From contig NZ_SMLL01000007.1 in assembly GCF_004681965.1 (NCBI RefSeq), positions 124,001 through 188,000 of the forward strand: 64,000 bases of DNA. Direction: 5' to 3'. The stretch's first letter is position 1. Each line of letters begins with the position of its first letter. Shown one piece after another: positions 12,001 to 16,319 of the stretch. Position numbers and translations under genes: made by a program. This DNA is from Ramlibacter rhizophilus (GTDB lineage Bacteria > Pseudomonadota > Gammaproteobacteria > Burkholderiales > Burkholderiaceae_C). The notes beneath the pieces were generated by a model. That model saw nothing but the letters and a program-made list of their open reading frames with translations, was not told the origin of the DNA and did no database searches.

Positions 12001-12194
12001 TTGGTATTAGCTCCGCTGGCCGTGAAAGGGTCATTTACGTCGTCACTGAGGAGTTACAGGTGCTTCGTTCAACGGCGGCAAACACCTCATTGGACCTCAC
12101 TCTTCCTGAGTCCGCTCGGGGAGCTGGGGGAGGGGTGCAGTTCTTCACGAATAACCGAAGTGCGTTCAAACCGTTGGGGGGGCAAGAGAAATGA
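1..12194 (+). CDS. cdiA: CdiA/FhaB-family contact-dependent inhibition exoprotein, 5' end outside window
   Basis: Very large two-partner-secretion adhesin/toxin, exported by a CdiB-type outer-membrane transporter and displayed on the surface to deliver its C-terminal toxin into neighbouring cells. The frame is open from base 3 with repeat sequence and no plausible start, so the signal peptide, secretion domain and cdiB lie upstream. Counting from base 30: residues 1-2150 are degenerate beta-helix haemagglutinin repeats (LDNxxG, LxAxGxL patterns); about 2180-2740 is the non-repeat middle region, with a proline-rich insert and the conserved CdiA stretch holding EQRLV, LTGRRFL, GVALSAEQMA and DIVWLE; about 2740-3650 is a second repeat block; then an alanine/glycine-rich pretoxin region with a weak NETGNN in place of a clear VENN; and a toxin tail from about 3900. 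The tail (GIDFxxPV, VVQYQ, GGYFAP, SLGI) recalls the polymorphic toxin type 46 pattern, which is a memory-based guess. Base composition becomes clearly less GC-rich in the last 350 bases. The ending overlaps the next gene by ATGA. Confidence 0.92.
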   Translation, partial: RILAGGDLRVAASPLHLRDQQLFADGSLRIDADQAQLERAALTARREVSVQPRAALGLVDSTLQSGAALSLAAADLSIVRGTVLAGDRLAIEAQSVAAKDSVLQASHAVDVAADRIALVHSAIDANRIELRAHDSASIEGSELRAAEVVRVNAQGIDSRDATVQATRIAVDAGEGALRNEGGRWLSSGDAADALSVRARGIDNTSGQLRANGGIVLDARGAFLDNGAGTLAANALDLSPLHRLTNTGGRIESREAVAVVADEIDNRQGTLVSGASLRLKAGHGGLRGEQGRLEAAGDLTLDLGAAALSAREAVLVAGGDVSVAAGEVDLTRATLASGRHLGLDAGRLTAAQALVVSEGNARARVQGAVAAQASTWLADGALDVQSASAEVDATGATLAAAGGLTLRGQGLRADGATVEAAAVQLDAGRGALSHRGGKTLALGAAGAGLQVKALSVDNREGILASDASVDFELAQALVNDQGVLHAAGPLRMQAQQLSNRGGTVASGQAAAWRGFAVDNRGGEMAVRGDLDLDTAGAAFDNEGGTVIATGDLRLSAGRLDTRDGRLRAGAALTARAEVLQGERAEFSALQPLALTGAQALVLDQARIAANQAVDLGGGDIHARGAVIEAGGPAQARASGRMDLRAGTVLSASSAGGVALEAAELDAGNARIASAGSVDLASRNGAVHLQEATVRAAGPLSAQAAGGLSVERARLASNDGLALEGASIAAADSSLSTGGPLHLQARRAGIDLTAAQLTADGAMAVEAAAQLQARNATVDAAGDLSVRAGGDVEAAGLWAQSTQGNLRIDARELRTAPPQGDTRRSALYAAGDLQLGARAGMDLSHTDTQAAGSIRLQAAEALRHEGGELVAGQQATVQAGSVVNRGGLLAAGSALALRLGTGGTLDNEAGRIHSAGALSIDAGSRPLSAVSNIEGSIEAAGPLHLSHQGLDNTRGSIVALAGLQLEGGPVRTRGGRLASRGAVRIDTAGGELDGAGSEVLSTGGDVHIVAGDTRLQAARIAARGALDLRGADTDLSGAELVAGTQASVQARRLRAADAVLLAQDALALRADAIDADGLTLQAGGAARLEAADGLALRGATLSARTLSLEAGRGALDATASELLATGPLALSGQGITTARARIATGADLRIDAGAGALHNAGGILSAQGASHIGSAGLDNRHGVVVADGAMDIAASRAALDAPAAATDNSGGAILSTNSTVRLSTTDLLNRERGLVAGRGAVRIDAGGAIDNIGGSLESGAGLHIATKVDLVNAGGRVVSRGELDVQASALDNRAGLLAAQGAARVQARSGHLDNTGGRLEALQSLALDVEAELRNDGGTLLAGEGLSVQAQGLSNAQGLVGTRAGDVKLQMETFAGTGGAVLAGGNLQVQAARVLEARSADFASEGDMQLHVGEAHLQGARVVAAGALQAKVDRLSATGARFAAGHELQVDAGRGEMQAAASRWQAGQALALTGGQTDLTGAELVSANELRLDGNEVRGSGATLAAGTDLRLEATRGFDFAGATLAGARDLSARTPGGIELQGASVLAGRDLQLAAGTALDLRGPRLEIGAGRAVSVQAQGLDLRGRSLATQQLTLDAGGATLDAREAVLAATSLRLQGTGLRTAGASIAADEDLTLDARGGVLDNSGGLLLARRGAASLRGGAVVNRAGAIGSGTDLDLAATTLDNEAGTILAGASLDLRLDGALANAKGQLVARTGALSVQAQGIDNRAGTIDAAGDARVDAGAGQLDNAAGLLRARRLDLIGELHNAAGVVSGLDSARLTTRAIDNAAGVIEAGSGGLRIDTQGHRLANTDSGADRGIVSRGVIDIAAGPIDNRRGYIGAGSALTLRSAGALDNRQGTLLGLADSTVDVAATLDNRGGTVSGGADLALSAARLDNRGPGSAVFAARDLRLRADTLDNSGTRASGAEAGVLASGSEAGLLASGSQGGLLAGRDLTVDASTLVNAEGMVFAGRSLVLRVPSLLDNVAGRIAADSAAVQGAQLANAGGRIDAKSSLALTLGQLTGSGVLASQGLLTLDLPGDLLHQGSLSAGQALALRIGGTLDNEGIVSSANALLLLAGNLNNRSSAEISARQATIQADGLLGNEGLITARAGVTNLRAVAVQNVGRIYGDQVQISAANTQNANRRNGAAGVIASRAGRVTIDGPLVNAPNALVYSSGDLLVTGPVLNTGGTLSAERHLEIRGTLDNRNAALSTTVQTRQEAASAFYITPVGSTQRYTPEQLRWRGDDAGIWILPSDTYPFETFGSDFLPLSRQCTPETDSTPEVCWSIDHPVFASFDAIPGPLDAAILAFNADLKKRRVSHWFETTITGRTVSETVVTSSAPGQVLAGGDIRLAGGANTDSVIVAGGSLSGAIDNRASQGTRQTTEQGSMALSRHRFSGGVFERHWREVDPPQPIASAPVTQSFNLPVLRYQSGTPPALDRPAAPVTATPAAAQVPEHKPLALSVRTVAQPSVPTPTLPSADAPPPAQAPARIDLPAEAPSARELPTAPQLVLSDTPAAEPPPASAPGVTTPATAVTIRDAVRPALRGSTIAAEVRTDQRRALEAPRVALQSLASVPRPQAEGIPTPRAPQLTAVPKLDGFTTVAFRGTITAPANQLFRTDPAGRGPLVQTDAAFTEGQTYASSADYLGAFRLDASFHGRLYGDGFAEQRLVDDQVLALTGRRFLSDYGSSQDQFRALLDAGVLHARAHQLTPGVALSAEQMAALTTDIVWLETRSVQLPDGRTADALVPVVYLRRPTDGDLRPQGALLAARDIALRTAGDFSNSGTVFAYGEGDTNDGRLSVEAANVHQSGMLAGQWIDVRAQGTLDLTGGQVQGLGEDSWARLNARDIVLRSTVQATEAVAEGPHGTSTARRTEVDRVATVAADQLSVSALQDLTLQGAVVRARGGLLLEAGRDLRIDALETGYELQLPLGGEHRGRSSHYRQEGLTHRGSEVAAGADAALVAGGTMALTGSRVRAEGALSVDAERVDVQAAIDAASIDQQAVNRRGHTRIAERDETLAGGELSAGGDLTVIARRDIEARGATFTSDTGRAALVAGGNLTLGTVETEHTREAEHAESRKSTFSSRSRQSSSATTARTAEGSVVSGDTVHLQAGQVGDNSQLRGGVVEIHGSGIAAAGDVAILGERVRIDAGTNTEASSRFEQERRTGLGALGGLSYGSREEALRQQSTATTAARSTVGSVQGSVRIQASEGVHITGADLLTPAGDIDVHGRRVLIDAARETASQQVQQQQRQSGISASVRNPVVDAARAGEQLVRAARNTDNPLMQALAAASAAMTARQAAGAVQKNPAEAGGVNIGITFGSSRSESQSSQSEERAAGTELRAGGDVRISATGGGGESDLTLRGSIVRAGRDVTLEADDQITLEAEHNRAEQRSRHTSRSNSIGVMVDPRSGGGVGLGASASRGSGNGEGKDERWSPTQVEAGERLVVHSGGGTTLRGASIGAAQVTGRIGGDLVIESLQDTSSHQSRSRGAGASLVVGPSGGGGSVSASRSHIDSRYASVGEQSAIRAGDGGFDIEVEGQTRLVGGAVTSTEAAVQAGVNRFVGRQRVQAEDIHNRATYSAIGAAVNLGTGFNPQGNPTADGTSAGWGRDSGEVSSITRAGITGSAGDTSLRTGDASSGIAPIFDAQRVEREVQAQTTITQLAGPQAAQAWGEFATRQYIGALEGADADGQACWGADGVCRAAGHAVVGALTGGLAGAAGAATSSLVMPEVQQGLIEAGLPIEAANAAAQVLALGAGAALGGAQAGGAALNETGNNALVFAPLLYEGLIVAGTAAARACMANPSCVGRLSALGVTAVAAIHRLANPEGAELQAGPPGFVADRPAGTGGGTSTPTPPQPPVMVTTSPRQDEPSRSSADPGFQVTDRPVDSVTALPATQVGSEAGLVFSTAPSAGDQPLHSDSRSDRTVQAAREATAVGYYRSLGWEDSRIASHARGIDFSKPVEIVTLPKGAQVVQYQIPGGPVGGYFAPVGTPAESLGISSAGRERVIYVVTEELQVLRSTAANTSLDLTLPESARGAGGGVQFFTNNRSAFKPLGGQEK
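5775..5855 (+). repeat. Three tandem 27-base repeats inside cdiA
   Basis: Three consecutive 27-base units encode GAEAGVLAS, GSEAGLLAS and GSQGGLLAG. The unit length is a multiple of three, so gain or loss of a copy would lengthen or shorten the beta-helix shaft without a frameshift. The first two units differ by only a few bases, which points to recent slippage or unequal recombination. Confidence 0.85.
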
Positions 12195-12427
12195 CTGCTA
12201 CGCTCGCTGTCGGTGGCTTGTACTCATTATCAAGTGACGCAATTATTGGGAATTGTCAATTTCGTAAGGGGCAGATCGTCGTTTATACAAGTGGCGGGTA
12301 CAGCCCGTACGACGATTGCTACATTTATCAGTTTGTCAATCTCGTAGGCGGGAGGTATATCTGTGCGCGTTCGTCCCAAATGACTGAATTGGAGATGCAG
12401 GTTTTCAAAAGGCTCGCACTCAATTAG
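12191..12427 (+). CDS. Candidate immunity protein for the CdiA toxin tail (78 aa)
   Basis: A 78-residue protein whose ATG overlaps the cdiA stop as ATGA, the usual coupled arrangement of a toxin tail and its immunity gene. I do not recognise the family. It has no signal peptide or obvious membrane helix, is rich in Tyr and Gly around residues 30-50, has four Cys spread through the chain and ends in a charged helix-like segment (MTELEMQVFKRLALN). It would be expected to act in the cytoplasm by binding the incoming toxin. Codon use is much less GC-rich than that of the surrounding repeats, like the toxin tail just upstream, so the pair was probably acquired together. The function rests on position only. 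Confidence 0.7.
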   Translation: MTATLAVGGLYSLSSDAIIGNCQFRKGQIVVYTSGGYSPYDDCYIYQFVNLVGGRYICARSSQMTELEMQVFKRLALN

Positions 12428-12465
12428 CTCAGCTCTTCTGAACCCCGCGCGACAGCTTGAGCGAC

Positions 12466-15456
12466 ATGCGCATTACCGAAGTACGCGAGGCGTCCTCTTC
12501 GACGCTAACGCACACCACCTGCCAGGCAGGCCTGAGTGTCAGCGCCAGCCACCCGGTGCTCGATGCGGGCAGCACCGTTGGCCGCCTGGCGCGCGCCGCC
12601 GGCGACACGGACGATGCGCGCATGCCGGCCCTGGCCGCGGCCTCGGCCGCACTGACGGTCAACGAGGCCGCCGCCGCCATGGCCAACCCCGCCAAGGCCA
12701 ACGCCAGCATCAACCTCACCCTCGGCAGCTCCAAGCAGACCAGCCGCACGCAGGAGCAGGCCGACACGGCCGCAGGCTCCACGGTTGCCGCAGGCGGCAA
12801 CCTCAGCGTGGTCGCCACCGGCGGCGGCGCGGACAGCACGCTCCGGGTCCGCGGCAGCCGCCTCAGCGCGGGCGAAGATGCGCTGCTGCAAGCCGATGGC
12901 CGCATCGACCTGCTCGCCGCGCAGAGCACCCGCGCGCAGCAAAGCCGCAGCAGCGGCAGTTCCACCAGCATTGGTGTCGGCTTCAGCACCGGCGCGCAGA
13001 GCGGCGTCACTTTCAACGCCGGTGCCAGCCGCAGCAAGGGCCAGGCCGACGGGCAGGAACAAGTCCACACCCATACCCAGGTCAGCGCCGGCAACGCGCT
13101 GGTGGTGCAAAGCGGCGGCGACACCACGCTGCGCGGCGCGGTCATCGACGCGGACACCGTGCGCGCGCGCATCGGCGGCCATCTCACCATCGAAAGCCCG
13201 CAGGACACCAGCACCTACGAGAGCCGCCAGACCAGTGCCGGCGTCGGCGTAAGCCTGTGCGTGCCGCCGCTGTGCGCGGGCTCCAGCTCCGCCAGCGTGA
13301 GCGCCGGCCGCACCCGCATCGACAGCACCTATGCCAGCGTGGGCGAGCAAAGCGCCATCCGCGCGGGAGACGGCGGCTTCGACGTGCAGGTGGAAGGCCG
13401 GACCTCGCTCACCGGCGGCGCCATCACCAGCACGGACGCGGCCGTGCAGGCCGGCGCCAACACCTTCACCAGCCGCGAGGGTGTCCAGCTGCAGGACGTG
13501 AACAACCAGGCCGGCTACAGCGGCCGGGGCGTGGCGCTCACGCTCGGCAAGGGCGTGGACACGCAAGGCACGCCCACGGCCACCTCACGCGGCGCGGGCT
13601 TCGGCAGCGACAGCGGCAGCGCGCAGAGCGTCACGCGAGCGGGTATCTCCGGCGTGGCGGGCGACACGGCGGCCCGCACGGGTGACGCGCAAACTGGTAT
13701 CGCGCCGATCTTCGATGCCGAGAGGGTGCAGCGCGAGATCGACGCGCAGGTGACGATCACGCAGCACGCCCTGCCCCAACTGTTCAGGGCGGCGGGCACT
13801 TATGCGGACCGGCAGCGGGACGACCTGCGCACCCGGGCGCGCGGCGAAGTGGACCCGCAGCGGCAGGCCGAGCTGAATGCGCAGGCGGGTCGATGGGAGG
13901 AGGGTGGGGACTTTCGCGTGGCCCTGCACAGCGCCATCGGGCTGCTCGGTGGCGATGTGGCGGGCGCCGTCGGCAGTGGCGCCGCAGCCGCTGCGGCCCC
14001 GGCGCTGGAGCAATTGCAGAACGGCGTCTCTGTCGCCCTCGCAGACGCCGGCCTCACGCCGGCACTGGCCCGCGAGGTGGCGAGCGGCGTTGCCAGCGTG
14101 GCTGCGGCGGGCATCGGTGGCATCACGACCGGGGGAGCCCTGGCGGGGGCTGCGACCGGAATGAACGTGGATGCCAACAACCGGCAGTTGCATGCCGCCG
14201 AAGAACGCTGGCTCAAAGACAGAGCCAAGGACTTCGCCAGGCAGGAGGGCATCAGCGAGGATGAGGCCTTGCGCCGATTGACGCAGCAGGCCCTCAAGGA
14301 CGTGGACTTCCTCTGGCGTGCGCAGCTTGCCGACGGCGACGACGCGAAGGCACAGGCCTTCCTCGCGGGCGCGGAGCAGACCTTCACGAACGACCTGGGC
14401 GCGCAGCAGCGCCTGTTCACCGCCACCGGCCAGCAGCTCCTGCGCCCGGAGATGTTCGCCGACACGGCCGACCCGGCGTTCTATCGGCAGTTCGCGCAGA
14501 GCGGCATCAGCCGCAGCCTGAGCGCCGGCCTCGCCAAGGAACTGCGGGACTCGGGCATCGACGTGGCACGCGGCGCTGTCGACCTCGCGCGCACTGCGCG
14601 GGACAACCCTGGGCTGGTCGTGAATGCGGTGTGGGAGACCGTCAGGACCTTGCCGCACAGCGTGGTGGATGGCTTCAAGGAATCGGGGACGTCCATCGGC
14701 GAAGGCACCGCTGTCGCGCTGACTCCGGCATTGGCGTCGAAAGTCGATGCGCTTTACGGCTCCGACACGGCCGGCGCACAGCGTGCCCTGCTGGCCATCC
14801 GTGTCGCAGCCGCAGTGACGGGCACGGCGGGCACAGCCAAGATGGCGGCAAGTGCGGCGGACGCAACAGCGGTCGCGGTCGCGAGGAAGCTTGACGACGC
14901 TTTGGACCAGAAGGCGCTGGAAGGCCTGCTGAAGTCCGGTGGTGTGCATGACAGGAGCGGCAACCCGCTGCTGGACCTGAAGCAACTGACCGATGCGCAG
15001 AAGGGAGCGATGGGCGACCTCTTCGGGGCGAACACGGTCAAGCAGATCGTGCCCGATGGGCAGAAGATTGCGCGCGTGCCGGGCGTCGGGGAGACTGGTA
15101 TCGACGACCTTTACAAGGTCAATCGCCCGGATGTGGATTACGTGGTGATCGAGTACAAGTTTGTGGGGGACCCGAAGCGATCCGGGAGTTCTGCGCTGGG
15201 GAGTACCGCGGATGGGAGGCAAGGATCGATAGAGTGGATTACAGGGTCTAATCGTTTAGGGAAGGCCGTGGGCGACGATACGGCGCATGCGGTAAACCGA
15301 GCCGCTCAAGCGGACCGCATCGAGACTTGGGTGGTAACCACGAAGGCAGACGGCTCCACCCTCGTCCAGGTCTTAGATGCCAAAGGAGCCGTTAAGGCGA
15401 TCGATACGTCGCGGGTTTTGGCGCCAACACGCAATCTTTCGGGAGCAACGCCATGA
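12466..15456 (+). CDS. Orphan CdiA 3' module 1 with PoNe-like nuclease toxin tail
   Basis: A displaced copy of the CdiA 3' end lacking the secretion domain and most repeats. Its first 390 residues align by eye with the main protein over about 9770-10990 (AAASAA, YASVGEQSAIRAGDGGFD, SVTRAGI, GIAPIFDA). Next come a pretoxin region with a DANNRQLH element and a nuclease-like tail near residues 875-900: DDLYKV, then VVIEYKF, which supplies the E-x-K of a PD-(D/E)XK fold, then TADGRQGS and WVVTT. This layout and the following DUF1910/1911-type gene fit the PoNe DNase toxins. An in-frame stop lies at 12439-12441. TTG at 12457 and ATG at 12466 are the possible starts and neither has a convincing Shine-Dalgarno sequence. 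It may be silent and serve as a donor for recombination into cdiA. The stop overlaps the immunity start as ATGA. Confidence 0.8.
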   Translation: MRITEVREASSSTLTHTTCQAGLSVSASHPVLDAGSTVGRLARAAGDTDDARMPALAAASAALTVNEAAAAMANPAKANASINLTLGSSKQTSRTQEQADTAAGSTVAAGGNLSVVATGGGADSTLRVRGSRLSAGEDALLQADGRIDLLAAQSTRAQQSRSSGSSTSIGVGFSTGAQSGVTFNAGASRSKGQADGQEQVHTHTQVSAGNALVVQSGGDTTLRGAVIDADTVRARIGGHLTIESPQDTSTYESRQTSAGVGVSLCVPPLCAGSSSASVSAGRTRIDSTYASVGEQSAIRAGDGGFDVQVEGRTSLTGGAITSTDAAVQAGANTFTSREGVQLQDVNNQAGYSGRGVALTLGKGVDTQGTPTATSRGAGFGSDSGSAQSVTRAGISGVAGDTAARTGDAQTGIAPIFDAERVQREIDAQVTITQHALPQLFRAAGTYADRQRDDLRTRARGEVDPQRQAELNAQAGRWEEGGDFRVALHSAIGLLGGDVAGAVGSGAAAAAAPALEQLQNGVSVALADAGLTPALAREVASGVASVAAAGIGGITTGGALAGAATGMNVDANNRQLHAAEERWLKDRAKDFARQEGISEDEALRRLTQQALKDVDFLWRAQLADGDDAKAQAFLAGAEQTFTNDLGAQQRLFTATGQQLLRPEMFADTADPAFYRQFAQSGISRSLSAGLAKELRDSGIDVARGAVDLARTARDNPGLVVNAVWETVRTLPHSVVDGFKESGTSIGEGTAVALTPALASKVDALYGSDTAGAQRALLAIRVAAAVTGTAGTAKMAASAADATAVAVARKLDDALDQKALEGLLKSGGVHDRSGNPLLDLKQLTDAQKGAMGDLFGANTVKQIVPDGQKIARVPGVGETGIDDLYKVNRPDVDYVVIEYKFVGDPKRSGSSALGSTADGRQGSIEWITGSNRLGKAVGDDTAHAVNRAAQADRIETWVVTTKADGSTLVQVLDAKGAVKAIDTSRVLAPTRNLSGATP
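13627..15191 (+). repeat. Duplicated pretoxin block A, copy 1 (copy 2 at 16550-18156)
   Basis: This block and 16550-18156 are almost identical in DNA sequence, including long stretches with only scattered synonymous differences and one short indel in the alanine-rich segment near 14840 and 17760. Similarity drops abruptly after the PKRSGSS codons. With block B it flanks the divergent toxin/immunity island. Confidence 0.9.
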
Positions 15457-16319
15457 TTCGAGCGACGAGAGGAAATCTGACGTATTGGTCTGCACGAGTC
15501 GAGTTCGATTTGAACGCCATGCGAGACGATTGGGTCCTGCTAAACCAGCCAAGTCGTAACCCGCTCTACGACCCGCAGTTCGCCATGATGCTTGCGGAGC
15601 GAGTGCTGCGGCTCATGCTCAGGAGGTATTCGCGAGGCGACGCGGTACCCGAGACGGCACAACACTTCACTCAACTCCTGGACGCATGGGAACTCTCGAA
15701 CTGCTTGTCCGAGCGTATTTGCCGAGAACGCGGCCTGCTGAGCTGCCGCAACTGGAAGTTCGAGATCTCTGACCTGGCTCATTACAACTGGTGCTTCTGG
15801 CTGGTCGGCCTCGCGCTCGCCCTGGAAATCCCCAACGACCAGTGGCAGCGCCTGCTGGCCCTCATCGGCGGCGAAGGAGAGGACGTCCTTCTGGACCAAG
15901 TCATTGCCTTCCGGCAGCCGGGCCGCCTGGTCGGCACCAAGCTCCTGCACCCCAAGCCCTACGCCCGCCTGCTCAGAACCATCGAAGCCCCGCGCGAGCA
16001 GCAGCCGCAACTGCTGCTGGACTTCGTCGACCACTGGTACCCCGAGCTCGCCCGCAAAGGCAAAGACGAGCTGTGGTGGTACATCTACGGCGACCCGGTC
16101 AAGCACCCGCTGGAGATGGGCAGCTACTTCGGCCGCTGGTGCATCGAAGCCGTCGCAGCCGTCAAGGCCTTCGGAATCGACGACAGCCTGTGCCTCGGGC
16201 ACGAGCACTATCCCGGGGACCTGCTCCGGCCTGATGGTCCTTCGACGCATCGGCCTCGCCAGGAGCACGCGAGGCCCGGTTTCTTGCACAGGTTGTTGCA
16301 GCTGATCGCACGTCGATGA
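15453..16319 (+). CDS. PoNi-like immunity protein (DUF1910/DUF1911 type), module 1
   Basis: A 288-residue cytoplasmic protein expected to neutralise the nuclease tail encoded just upstream. The N-terminal half has the DUF1910-like pattern (NPLYDPQFA, LMLRRYSRGD). The C-terminal half has the DUF1911-like pattern (GSYFGRWCIEAVA, GIDDSLC, HYPGDLL). These domains are known from immunity proteins of PoNe DNase toxins. The start overlaps the toxin stop as ATGA, with GGGAG seven bases before the ATG. The first 110 residues are clearly diverged from the second PoNi copy, whereas residues 111-270 are nearly identical, so toxin recognition probably lies mainly in the N-terminal half. The coding sequence up to 15780 is less GC-rich than the rest. 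Confidence 0.85.
   Translation: MIRATRGNLTYWSARVEFDLNAMRDDWVLLNQPSRNPLYDPQFAMMLAERVLRLMLRRYSRGDAVPETAQHFTQLLDAWELSNCLSERICRERGLLSCRNWKFEISDLAHYNWCFWLVGLALALEIPNDQWQRLLALIGGEGEDVLLDQVIAFRQPGRLVGTKLLHPKPYARLLRTIEAPREQQPQLLLDFVDHWYPELARKGKDELWWYIYGDPVKHPLEMGSYFGRWCIEAVAAVKAFGIDDSLCLGHEHYPGDLLRPDGPSTHRPRQEHARPGFLHRLLQLIARR
15783..16266 (+). repeat. Duplicated immunity 3' block B, copy 1 (copy 2 at 18710-19193)
   Basis: The 3' half of the module 1 immunity gene is nearly identical to 18710-19193 in module 2. The preceding 330 bases of the two genes are strongly diverged, and the change is abrupt at the YNWCFW codons. Confidence 0.9.
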
